DNA of 43,893 nt from JAJDNW01 sp039714495 (GTDB lineage Bacteria > Desulfobacterota > Desulfobacteria > Desulfobacterales > B30-G6): the NCBI GenBank assembly GCA_039714495.1, contig JBDLJD010000015.1, positions 1-43,893 on the forward strand, in the 5' to 3' direction. Under the pieces are notes generated by a model. That model did not search any database, was not told where the DNA came from, and saw nothing but the letters and a program-made list of their open reading frames with translations. Below, one piece after another: positions 17,042 to 24,559 of this stretch. Position 1 is the first letter of the stretch. The number at the start of each line of letters is the position of its first letter. A program made the translations under genes and the position numbers.

Positions 17042-17800
17042 ATGATAAAAAAAATCATACGGCATCCGGTTTTTGTAAAGACAGCTGCATTTATTGTCAG
17101 TCTCCTCACCTGGCTCTTGATGCACCTTTTGTTCATCACCTGCAGGAAGCATATCTTCGGCATCGATAATTGGAAGGCCATGCTTGCAACCCACGACCGC
17201 AAGCTCCTGAGCCCCGGCTTGCACCGCTCCATCATTTTCGGCGTTTATTTCCACCGTGGCATAAAAGGGGCTGTTCTGGCCAGCCGAAGCCGTGATGGTG
17301 AGATGATCAGTGCGGTTCTGCGCCGCCTCGGCTACCATACCGCTCGCGGCAGCAGCGGCCGCAACAAGGGCGGCCACCTCGGGTTAAAGGCATTTGTCGA
17401 TTACGTCAACAGGGGCAATCCCGGCGGCATAGCCGTAGACGCCCCCTTGGGCCCCCCCCATGTCGCCAAACGGGGAATCGTACTTGCCGCTTCCAAAACG
17501 GGCGCGCCGCTGGTGTGCCAGGTCTGGTATGCTAGGCCCAACTTCCGTTTTAAAAGCTGGGACGGCACAATGATCCCCAAACCCTTTTCTGAAATCGTCA
17601 TGATTATCGACAACCAACCAGTTCATGTCCCTGCCGACGCCACCAAAGAAGTGATAGAGCAATACCGGCAAAAGCTGGAAGAACGGATGCTGCACCTGAC
17701 ATATCAGGTTGACCACTGGTTTGACATGCGGGACGCCTACCCTGACCCACGCGACATTCCGGTACCCGCCCCCGTGCCGGCCCCTTCACTCGTCTTGTAA
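17042..17800 (+). CDS. DUF374-family lysophospholipid acyltransferase-like protein
   Basis: A 252-residue inner-membrane protein with one N-terminal hydrophobic helix (about 11-33) and the DUF374 core of the LPLAT superfamily: LHRSIIFGVYFHRG, ASRSRDGEMISAVLRRLGYHTARGSSGRNKGG and VDAPLGPPHVAKRGIVLAASKTGAPLV. DUF374 genes often lie near Kdo transferase and lipid A genes, so a role in LPS or lipid acylation is plausible, but activity is unproven. The C-terminus ends in a proline-rich tail (PVPAPVPAPS). No ribosome site is visible because the T-tract of the HU terminator lies immediately upstream. The true start could be slightly later, and read-through or an unseen promoter is needed. Confidence 0.75.
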   Translation: MIKKIIRHPVFVKTAAFIVSLLTWLLMHLLFITCRKHIFGIDNWKAMLATHDRKLLSPGLHRSIIFGVYFHRGIKGAVLASRSRDGEMISAVLRRLGYHTARGSSGRNKGGHLGLKAFVDYVNRGNPGGIAVDAPLGPPHVAKRGIVLAASKTGAPLVCQVWYARPNFRFKSWDGTMIPKPFSEIVMIIDNQPVHVPADATKEVIEQYRQKLEERMLHLTYQVDHWFDMRDAYPDPRDIPVPAPVPAPSLVL

Positions 17801-17958
17801 TAAAATATTGTACCACAATTAATGAATTTAAATTCATTTAATTTATCGGTATAAATATAGCCGCATTCTAAAAAATAATTTATAACCTCGAGGTCATAAT
17901 AATATTTTTATCATCTATTATAAATAGTTATATATTTTTCTTTATTTGTGTATTCCCC
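17801..17958. other. AT-rich intergenic segment with an 18-base palindrome
   Basis: Strongly AT-rich compared with both flanks and without a gene. AATGAATTTAAATTCATT at 17821-17838 is a perfect palindrome, and ACCTCGAGGT at 17885-17894 a second shorter one. The run up to about 17950 is rich in A and T tracts, as in bent or nucleoid-protein-bound promoter upstream DNA. The first palindrome shares TGAAT/ATTCA half-sites with the operator at 17988. Confidence 0.5.
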
Positions 17959-17987
17959 TTGACATTCCCATCAGCAATTTGTAAAAG
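17959..17987 (+). promoter_or_regulatory. Predicted promoter of fadN-fadA
   Basis: Consensus TTGACA at 17959-17964, a 17-base spacer, then TAAAAG at 17982-17987 (four of six). The operator begins at the very next base, so a bound repressor would cover the transcription start. Confidence 0.6.
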
Positions 17988-18007
17988 TTGAATGAACATT
18001 CATTCAT
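17988..18007. promoter_or_regulatory. FadR-type (TetR-family) operator
   Basis: The inverted repeat TGAATGAA-CA-TTCATTCA is perfect over eight-base arms. It matches the known Bacillus FadR consensus WTGAATGAMTANTCATTCAW at 19 of 20 positions, including spacing. It lies between the promoter and a fadN homologue. The regulator itself is not in the window. Confidence 0.7.
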
Positions 18008-18038
18008 TAATCTATTTTTGCTCAATCAGGAGGTAGGT

Positions 18039-20444
18039 ATGAACAGAAAAATCAGAACGGCAGCCGTCATTGGATCGGGTGTCATGGGCGGCGGAATTGC
18101 CGCTTTGCTGGCAGGGGCCGGCGTAAAAACCTTGCTCTTGGACATTGCCCCCTTCGACCTTAAGGAGGATGAAAAAAATGATCCCCAGGCCAGAAACCGC
18201 ATTGCCAAAGCCGGACTGGACGCGGTCATGATGTCGAGGCCCTCTCTTCTCATGCAGAAAGCGGATGCGGACTTGATCACCATCGGCAACCTTGAGGACG
18301 ATTTTGATAAATTGTCGGATTGCGACTGGATCGTGGAAGTAGTGGTGGAAAATCTGCAAATAAAGCATGATCTTTTCAAGCGCCTGGAAGGCGTCAGAAA
18401 ACCGGGAGCCATCGTCTCCTCCAACACCTCAGGCATTCCGCTGGCAGCCATGTCCGAAGGCCTGAGCTCCGATTTCCGGCAATACTTCCTGGGGACCCAT
18501 TTTTTCAACCCCGTGCGTTATATGAAATTGCTTGAAATCATACCCGGTGAGGAAACCCTCCCTGAAATTCTTGAATTCATGGCTGATTTTGGCGAGCGTA
18601 TTCTCGGCAAGGGTATTGTGTGGGCCAAGGACACGCCCAATTTCGTCGGCAACCGTATCGGCATCCACGGCATGGTAAAGGCCATGCAGACCATGCTCGA
18701 GGACGGTCTGACGATTCCGGAAGTAGATGCCCTTTTCGGTCCCGTCATGGGCCGGCCTAAAACCGCCATGTTTAAAACAGCCGACCTGGTAGGACTCGAT
18801 GTGCTCAGCCATGTGGCCGGCAACACTTACGAGTTGGTCACCAACGACGAAGCCCGTGAAAGCTTTGTCATTCCCGACTACATGTCCCAGATGATAAAAA
18901 ACAATCTGCTGGGAAAAAAAACAAAAGCCGGATTCTATAAAACCGACCTGACCCCGGAATGGAAGAAAATCCGCAAGGTCATCGATCCGGCCACCCTGGA
19001 ATACACGGCGTACGACGCGCCGCAGTTCCCGTGCCTGGAAGAGGCTAAAAAGCAGACCTCTCTGCCGGAAAAAATGAAGGCCGTGCTCTTTGGCAAGGAC
19101 AAGGGCGCCGTATTTGCCTGGAAAGCCACAGCCGCCAACCTGATCTATTCGGCCAACCGGATACCTGAAATTTCCGACACCATCGTAGAGATCGACAATG
19201 CCATGAAGTGGGGATTCAATTTTGAAATGGGTCCCTTTGAAACATGGGATGCCTTAGGGGTAGCCGAATCCGTTGAAAAAATGGAAGCAGACGGTTTAAA
19301 AGTGCCCGATAACGTGAAGACCATGCTGGCTGCCGGACATGCGTCCTTTTACAAAACCGAGAACGGCAAGCGTTTTTACTACGACTTCGCCAACAAGGCC
19401 TACAAACCCGTCACGAAAAGTAAAAACATCATCATCCTGGCCGACCTGAAGGCGGACGGTAAAGTGCTTCAATCCAACCCCTCGGCCACTCTGGTGGACC
19501 TGGGTGACGGTGTGGCCTGCCTGGAGTTCCACACTAAAATGAACTCCCTGAATCAGGAAATCATCTCCGCTATCCATGATGCCATCGATTACGTGGACGC
19601 CAATGGTACAGGCCTTGTCTTTGGAAACCAGGCCGGCGGCATGCCCGGCGCATTTTCGGCCGGTGCAGACCTTTCCGCCGTAAGAGCCGGTGTGGCAGAA
19701 GGCCGTTTTTCCGAAATCGAGGAAATGATCAAGGGCCTCCAGTACGGACTGCTGAAAGCCCGCTATGCCCCCTTTCCGGTGGTTGCGGCACCCTACGGCA
19801 TGACCCTGGGCGGCGGATGCGAGGTCTGCCTGGCATCTGATAAAGTTGTCGCCCATTCAGAGCTGTTCATGGGCCTGGTTGAATTCGGCGTAGGTCTGCT
19901 GCCGGCAGGCGGTGGCTGCCTGGGACTGTGGCGAAATTTTATTGACGCCATCCCTGCGGCGGTTCCCGATGCCGACCTTACCCGTTTCTTCATACCGGCC
20001 TTCATGGCCATAGGTATGGCCAAGGTTTCCATGTCAGCTGCAGAAGCCAGGGCCAACGGTTTCCTGCGCCCAGCGGACCGCATTGTCTTCAACCGGGACT
20101 ACATCATCGGCGAAGCTAAAAAAGAAGTACTTAAAATGGTGGATGAAGGGTATGCCCCGCCCGCCAAACGGCAGATCAAAGTTCTCGGCGAAGCTGCCCA
20201 GGGCATGGTCAACGCCCAGGTTTCCGACATGCAGAAAGCGGGCTATATCAGTGAATACGATGTCTTCGTGCTCAAGAGAATCGCCTATGTCATGAGCGGC
20301 GGCGCAGTCCGTAGCAACAGCATGATCGATGAAGACATCATTCTGACCCTTGAAAGAGAGGCCTTTATCGATCTTCTCCAGGAGGAAAAAACCATTGCGC
20401 GGATAGACCACATGCTCAAAACCGGCAAACCGTTGCGAAACTAA
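18039..20444 (+). CDS. fadN: 3-hydroxyacyl-CoA dehydrogenase / enoyl-CoA hydratase, FadN type
   Basis: Bifunctional beta-oxidation enzyme of about 801 residues that hydrates trans-2-enoyl-CoA and oxidises the 3-hydroxyacyl-CoA with NAD. The dehydrogenase comes first (Rossmann GSGVMGGGIA near residues 12-21, SSNTSGIPL, GTHFFNPVRYMKLLEII), and the crotonase-like hydratase domain occupies about residues 475-700 (FSAGADLSAV, YGMTLGGGCEVCLASD, GVGLLPAGGG). This order is that of Bacillus FadN, the reverse of Escherichia FadB. AGGAGG five bases before the ATG fixes the start; an upstream in-frame start at 17988 would lie in the operator. First gene of a pair with the thiolase, probably derepressed by long-chain acyl-CoA. 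Confidence 0.92.
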   Translation: MNRKIRTAAVIGSGVMGGGIAALLAGAGVKTLLLDIAPFDLKEDEKNDPQARNRIAKAGLDAVMMSRPSLLMQKADADLITIGNLEDDFDKLSDCDWIVEVVVENLQIKHDLFKRLEGVRKPGAIVSSNTSGIPLAAMSEGLSSDFRQYFLGTHFFNPVRYMKLLEIIPGEETLPEILEFMADFGERILGKGIVWAKDTPNFVGNRIGIHGMVKAMQTMLEDGLTIPEVDALFGPVMGRPKTAMFKTADLVGLDVLSHVAGNTYELVTNDEARESFVIPDYMSQMIKNNLLGKKTKAGFYKTDLTPEWKKIRKVIDPATLEYTAYDAPQFPCLEEAKKQTSLPEKMKAVLFGKDKGAVFAWKATAANLIYSANRIPEISDTIVEIDNAMKWGFNFEMGPFETWDALGVAESVEKMEADGLKVPDNVKTMLAAGHASFYKTENGKRFYYDFANKAYKPVTKSKNIIILADLKADGKVLQSNPSATLVDLGDGVACLEFHTKMNSLNQEIISAIHDAIDYVDANGTGLVFGNQAGGMPGAFSAGADLSAVRAGVAEGRFSEIEEMIKGLQYGLLKARYAPFPVVAAPYGMTLGGGCEVCLASDKVVAHSELFMGLVEFGVGLLPAGGGCLGLWRNFIDAIPAAVPDADLTRFFIPAFMAIGMAKVSMSAAEARANGFLRPADRIVFNRDYIIGEAKKEVLKMVDEGYAPPAKRQIKVLGEAAQGMVNAQVSDMQKAGYISEYDVFVLKRIAYVMSGGAVRSNSMIDEDIILTLEREAFIDLLQEEKTIARIDHMLKTGKPLRN

Positions 20445-20564
20445 AAGATGCCGCTCCGGAAAATTCGCACCTTTGAAATTTTTTCGGAAAACGATTGCAG
20501 ACAACAGCGGCCACGCCGCTTTTCAAGGATTCACACCAGGAATCCACTCAAGGAGGAATAAACC

Positions 20565-21743
20565 ATGAGAGATGCATATATAGTAACTTCCGTAAGGACA
20601 CCAGGATGCCGGAGAAGCAAAGGGGCTTTCAGAGATACGCGTCCCGACGACCTTTTGTCATTTATCCTGGCGTCTGCCATGGATCAGACCGACAATCTGG
20701 AAAAAAAAGACGTCGATGACATTATGATCGGCTGCTCCTTTCCGGAAGCTGAACAGGGGTTGAACATCGGCCGCATTGCTTCCCAAATGGCCGGCTTTCC
20801 CGTTGAAGTCACCGGCGCCACTGTCAACCGCTTTTGTTCGTCAGGTCTGGAGGCCATCGCGCTGGCAGCGTTGAAGGTAATGTCAGGTTGGGCCGACGTC
20901 ACCATCGGTGGCGGTGTGGAGTCCATGACCTATGTCCCCATGGGGGGCTCCATACCCAGGCCTCACCCGGAATTTTCCAAGACCCAGGCAGATAATTATA
21001 TCTCCATGGGCCTCACTGCCGAAAATGTGGCCAATCGGTACGACGTTTCCCGGGAACAGCAGGACGAATTCGCCTTCAATTCCCAGCAGAAGGCGATCGC
21101 GGCCAAGGCCGGCAACAAGTTCACCGAAATCGTTCCCACCCCTGCGGTTTGTTTCAATAAAAAAGAGGATGGCACGTTTCAGAAGGAAACCTTCATCCAG
21201 GACTTTGATGACGGCATCCGTGAATCCACCACCAAGGAAGGCCTGGCCAAGCTGCGGCCGGCATTCTCCGCCACCGGTTCCGTCACCGCGGGGAACTCGT
21301 CCCAGATGACGGATGGGGCAGCCGCAACCATCATTGCCTGCGAGGAAAAAGTCAAGGACCTGGGTCTTAAACCCGTGGCCAAATTAAAATCCTACACCAC
21401 TGCCGGATGCAGGCCGGATGAAATGGGGGTCGGACCGCTTTACGCCATTCCTAAACTGCTGAAGCTGGCCAATGTGGACCTGAAGGAGGTCGGTGTGTTC
21501 GAAGTCAACGAGGCCTTTGCTTCCCAGGCTATTTACTGCACACGGGAGTTGGGCATCGACCTCGCCAAGGTGAACCTCAATGGCGGCGCCATCGCTTTGG
21601 GACATCCCCTGGGATGTACCGGCGCTAAGCTGTGCGCCACGCTCTTGGCGAATATGCAAGCCACAGGCGCCCGCTATGGCGTTGAATCCATGTGCATTGG
21701 CGGCGGGATGGGTGCAGCGGCCCTGTTTGAGCTCTGCGAATAA
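20565..21743 (+). CDS. fadA: Acetyl-CoA acyltransferase (3-ketoacyl-CoA thiolase)
   Basis: Last step of beta-oxidation: cleaves 3-ketoacyl-CoA with CoA to acetyl-CoA and a shortened acyl-CoA. The 392-residue length is typical. The nucleophile Cys91 is in NRFCSSGLEA, the VNEAFA segment and GGAIALGHPLGCTGAK carry the conserved Asn-Glu and His, and the general-base cysteine is in CIGGGMGAA. AAGGAGGAATAAACC precedes the ATG. Lies 120 bases after fadN under the same apparent promoter, the fadN-fadA order of Bacillus fadNAE, though no acyl-CoA dehydrogenase follows. Confidence 0.94.
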   Translation: MRDAYIVTSVRTPGCRRSKGAFRDTRPDDLLSFILASAMDQTDNLEKKDVDDIMIGCSFPEAEQGLNIGRIASQMAGFPVEVTGATVNRFCSSGLEAIALAALKVMSGWADVTIGGGVESMTYVPMGGSIPRPHPEFSKTQADNYISMGLTAENVANRYDVSREQQDEFAFNSQQKAIAAKAGNKFTEIVPTPAVCFNKKEDGTFQKETFIQDFDDGIRESTTKEGLAKLRPAFSATGSVTAGNSSQMTDGAAATIIACEEKVKDLGLKPVAKLKSYTTAGCRPDEMGVGPLYAIPKLLKLANVDLKEVGVFEVNEAFASQAIYCTRELGIDLAKVNLNGGAIALGHPLGCTGAKLCATLLANMQATGARYGVESMCIGGGMGAAALFELCE

Positions 21744-21782
21744 AATCGTGTTCCACGATTTTATATAACGCGACTGCGTCGC
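21740..21782. repeat. Double-hairpin dispersed repeat, copy 2
   Basis: Large perfect hairpin at 21740-21764 (arms ATAAAATCGTG and CACGATTTTAT around TTC), overlapping the fadA stop codon, then the mini hairpin GCGAC-TGC-GTCGC at 21770-21782. Same orientation and almost same sequence as copy 1. Confidence 0.85.
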
Positions 21783-21805
21783 TACAATGCAAAAAGGATA
21801 AAAAA

Positions 21806-21838
21806 TGCGCCCGGCCATTTAGCCGGGCGCATTTTTTT
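21806..21838 (+). terminator. Rho-independent terminator after fadA
   Basis: TGCGCCCGGC (21806-21815) pairs with GCCGGGCGCA (21822-21831) over a six-base loop, followed by seven T; flanking A-runs extend the stem and make it workable on the other strand too. Confidence 0.88.
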
Positions 21839-21926
21839 CAGGCCTACACATGAAACCAAAGAACAACTACAGGCCGGAAGTTGAACCTGATACAGCTGTG
21901 AAACTGTCTACAGTTTTTAGAGCACC

Positions 21927-22517
21927 CTACTCCGCAAAGCTGCGGACATTGAGAAAAGTGGATGTGTTTGATAAATCCTGTTCCAGAAATCCGTCCGTGG
22001 AAAGCGGCGTGCCATCCAGGGGAAGGGCCTGGACATACTGCCGAAATCCTTGAGGCTGGCTTTTAATGAAATCCTGAACCCGTTCCCCATCGATCCATAT
22101 GCCACGTTCCAGGAATCCGGGCCCCAACTCCTTGAGCACCATATTGAAAAGCTTTACCGTAACCCATCCATCGTTCGCCTCAATCCGCCCGTCATCACCC
22201 TCGTGAGAAATTATGCGGCGCATCCAGCTGTACTGCCCACCCTTTCTAAAGGTTGCCCCCACCAATCCGGGCATGGCCGCTGAGAGAGCCAGAACCGACC
22301 TGTCGTGTACAAGGGCCGTGGTTACATCATCCACTGGCTTGCTGTCCAGAAAAACGGTTTGGATCCGTTCCTCAAAATAATCCGCACGTACACCAAGCTC
22401 CTGGCAGATAAAGGTCTTTAAATCAATGCCCACCCTTACCCTTACGCTGAACGACGGCGCCAGCAATCCGACCAGCTTCGGCTGATAGTTCTCCGCTACC
22501 GTGATGCTCACTTCCAT
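21927..22517 (-). CDS. Unknown protein encoded downstream of the AOR-family gene
   Basis: About 196 residues from an ATG at 22517 (MEVSITVAENYQPKL). I do not recognise the family. The first 90 residues alternate strands and loops (LKTFICQELGV..., RIQTVFLDSKPVDD, SVLALSAAMPGLVGATFRKGG), which is compatible with a small beta-grasp (MoaD/ThiS-like) fold, but there is no C-terminal Gly-Gly. The second half is soluble and helical with several aromatic and acidic residues, no membrane helix. Same strand and immediately downstream of the aldehyde oxidoreductase gene, so a partner or maturation role is inferred. The open frame runs 22 codons further upstream without homologous character. Confidence 0.65.
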   Translation of the reverse strand: MEVSITVAENYQPKLVGLLAPSFSVRVRVGIDLKTFICQELGVRADYFEERIQTVFLDSKPVDDVTTALVHDRSVLALSAAMPGLVGATFRKGGQYSWMRRIISHEGDDGRIEANDGWVTVKLFNMVLKELGPGFLERGIWIDGERVQDFIKSQPQGFRQYVQALPLDGTPLSTDGFLEQDLSNTSTFLNVRSFAE

Positions 22518-22587
22518 TCTTTTTCCGATTCCAGATGATATAAAACAAGGGAAACCCGATAAGGCTTCCCCTGTATCATGCATTTAT

Positions 22588-22649
22588 GCGGCGTAGCCGC
22601 TATTATCAAAAAGATTTTGCCGGACCTCCAGGTCCGGCAAAATCTTTTT
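22588..22649. repeat. Double-hairpin dispersed repeat, copy 3
   Basis: Mini hairpin GCGGC-GTA-GCCGC at 22588-22600, linker TATTATC, then a perfect 19-bp hairpin (arms 22608-22626 and 22631-22649, loop TCCA). The stem begins AAAAAGATTTTGCC and ends in TTTTT, so it can act as a terminator on the minus strand. It sits three bases past the AOR stop, between that gene and the downstream unknown gene. Confidence 0.85.
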
Positions 22650-22651
22650 GT

Positions 22652-24388
22652 CTAGAAATCAAACACCTTGTCGAGCTCTTCATCGCTGACCTGGAAAGTC
22701 ACATTGTGCGGTGCAATGGGTTCTTTCTTAAAGTATTCAGGCAGCCTGTCGTCTTTGGGCGTAAAACCTGCCCCGGCATTGAATTCACGCTCAGCCTTCA
22801 AAACCGCCATGCCCAGATTATTCACATCATCAGCGGTCAACGGCTGACCGGAAAAACCACTGATCACGTCCAGCAATGCCTGGAACGTTTCCGGCTGGTC
22901 CAGAATGGCAAAGGCGATAAAGAGGCACATACCCGTGGAATCGATGGCTGCAGTGGCAATCTGCAGGTTTTTAGACAACTCGACCTGACCTTCCGGCTTT
23001 GTGCCGTCCACATTGCCGCCCACGCCCAGGACGTTGGCCGTTACCGAGTAGCCGGCCGTATGGTCCGCACCCATGGTTGTCGTGGCGTAGGTCACCCCGA
23101 TGCCCTGCACCGCCCGCGGATCGTACGCCGGCATAGCCTGCCTTTTGACAACCGGCACACGCTCGACACCGAACACCTGCCCGGTGACAGACGCACCGTT
23201 GCCCAGAATCCGCCCCAGTGGCGTACCTGCACCAACTTCCTTGAGCAGATTGAGGGCAGCCTGGGCATCCCCGAATTTGGCAATGCCGGCCTCCATGGCC
23301 ACACCGATGGTGGCCCCCATTTCAATGGTATCCAAGCCAAAATCATCATCCATGCGGTCGAGTTGGGCAATGACGTCAAGATCGTCGATGCCGCAGTTTC
23401 CACCGTGGGCCCATACGGTTTCATATTCAGGCTGCTTGGTCAAAAAATTGCCGTCCTTGTCGTTGAAAATACCCGAGCACTGGATCACGCAGCCCTTGTG
23501 GCATCCGTGGGTGGCCAGTCCACCCCGGGAAGTTTCCAGTTCAGCCTGGGCTTCGCCGCTGATTTTAGAAGCGTTTTCCCACTGTCCGGTGGAAAAATTA
23601 TTGGTGGGATATCCCCCCGCTTCATTGACCACGTTGGTCAGCACATTGGTTCCATAGGCAGGCAAGCCCTCACCGGTAACGGCGTGTTTCTTCAAGCCCT
23701 GCACAAATGCTTTGTTGGCTTCACGGAACTTATCCGGGTCGGCCGGCTGACGTTTTGACATTCCAGCGTCGTCCAGAACGATCAGTTTCACACCCTTCGA
23801 GCCCATGACTGCGCCGACACCGCCGCGTCCTGCATGACGGGTTGGCCGCTGCTCCATGTCCGTAAAAGCAATGGAAGCCGCCGACATCTTCATTTCACCC
23901 GCCGGTCCGATGGAAATGGCGCATACCTTTTCACCGTACGTTTCCTTCACCTTGTCGATCACGGCATAGTTGCCCAGCATCTTAAGGCTGTTGTCCGGCG
24001 TAATTTCAACACCGTCTTTGTTGATGACGATTTTGTACAGATTGTCATCTGCCGGCTTGCCTTCAATGACGATGGCCGCATATCCCAGGCGGGCCATTAC
24101 CTGTGAAGGCTGCCCCCCTGAGTTGGCTTCCTTGATGCCTCCGGTTAACGGGCTTTTACAGCCTACTGAAATTCTGCCCGACATGGCGGCCACGCTGCCG
24201 CTCAACATCCCCGGCGCGATGACCAGCTTGTTGTCCTCACCAAGAGGGTGACATAGCGGGGGGACCTCCTTGGATACGATGGTAGAAGTCATCGCCCGTC
24301 CCCCAAGCCCTGCATAATCGCCCAAAGCCTCGACAACAATTTTTGGGCCGCCCTCTTCTCCCACTTTCACACGCAGAATTTTGTCCAT
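22652..24388 (-). CDS. Aldehyde:ferredoxin oxidoreductase family tungsto/molybdoenzyme
   Basis: Cytosolic oxidoreductase (578 residues) carrying a W- or Mo-bispterin cofactor and one [4Fe-4S] cluster, generally oxidising aldehydes to acids with ferredoxin as acceptor. Visible: the N-terminal GLGGRAM segment, SGRISVGCKSPLTGG, RHAGRGGVGAVMGSKGVKLIV (pterin binding), and cluster ligands Cys296, Cys300, Cys304 and Cys488 (DSTGMC). The first cysteines are spaced CX3CX3C rather than the CX2CX3C of classical AOR, suggesting a divergent subfamily with unknown substrate. AAGGAGG precedes the ATG. moaA elsewhere in the window could supply the pterin precursor. A repeat hairpin follows the stop. Confidence 0.88.
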   Translation of the reverse strand: MDKILRVKVGEEGGPKIVVEALGDYAGLGGRAMTSTIVSKEVPPLCHPLGEDNKLVIAPGMLSGSVAAMSGRISVGCKSPLTGGIKEANSGGQPSQVMARLGYAAIVIEGKPADDNLYKIVINKDGVEITPDNSLKMLGNYAVIDKVKETYGEKVCAISIGPAGEMKMSAASIAFTDMEQRPTRHAGRGGVGAVMGSKGVKLIVLDDAGMSKRQPADPDKFREANKAFVQGLKKHAVTGEGLPAYGTNVLTNVVNEAGGYPTNNFSTGQWENASKISGEAQAELETSRGGLATHGCHKGCVIQCSGIFNDKDGNFLTKQPEYETVWAHGGNCGIDDLDVIAQLDRMDDDFGLDTIEMGATIGVAMEAGIAKFGDAQAALNLLKEVGAGTPLGRILGNGASVTGQVFGVERVPVVKRQAMPAYDPRAVQGIGVTYATTTMGADHTAGYSVTANVLGVGGNVDGTKPEGQVELSKNLQIATAAIDSTGMCLFIAFAILDQPETFQALLDVISGFSGQPLTADDVNNLGMAVLKAEREFNAGAGFTPKDDRLPEYFKKEPIAPHNVTFQVSDEELDKVFDF

Positions 24389-24427
24389 CGCTTGCCTCCT
24401 TTTTCATTTGGTAAAAGCGCTTTCATG

Positions 24428-24486
24428 GCCCCTGTTCAAGGGGCAGCATTGTAGTTTAATGTGGGTGTCGAACAGGTCATCTGTTC
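24428..24486. promoter_or_regulatory. Inverted repeats in the AOR leader
   Basis: GCCCCT-GTTCA-AGGGGC (24428-24444) and GAACAG-GTCAT-CTGTTC (24470-24486) are two short perfect inverted repeats between the putative promoter and the AOR start. CTGTTC also occurs at 24432-24437 within the first. They could be operator sites or leader hairpins. Confidence 0.3.
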
Positions 24487-24507
24487 CAGCAAGATCGCCC
24501 TACTGTA

Positions 24508-24534
24508 ATTATTGGTATTTATGAGTAATGTCAA
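24508..24534 (-). promoter_or_regulatory. Possible promoter of the AOR gene
   Basis: On the minus strand TTGACA (24534-24529) and AATAAT (24513-24508) with a 15-base spacer. The -35 is perfect; the short spacing lowers confidence. Confidence 0.35.
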
Positions 24535-24559
24535 GGAAAACTAATGGCGACAACCGGGG

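Noticed and set aside
20508..20526. AGCGGC-CAC-GCCGCT between fadN and fadA looks like the mini hairpin of the repeat family
   Set aside because: The loop differs from the family pattern and no second large hairpin lies within 10 bases on either side.
22586..23758. 390-codon plus-strand frame opposite the AOR gene
   Set aside because: Shadow of the AOR coding sequence.
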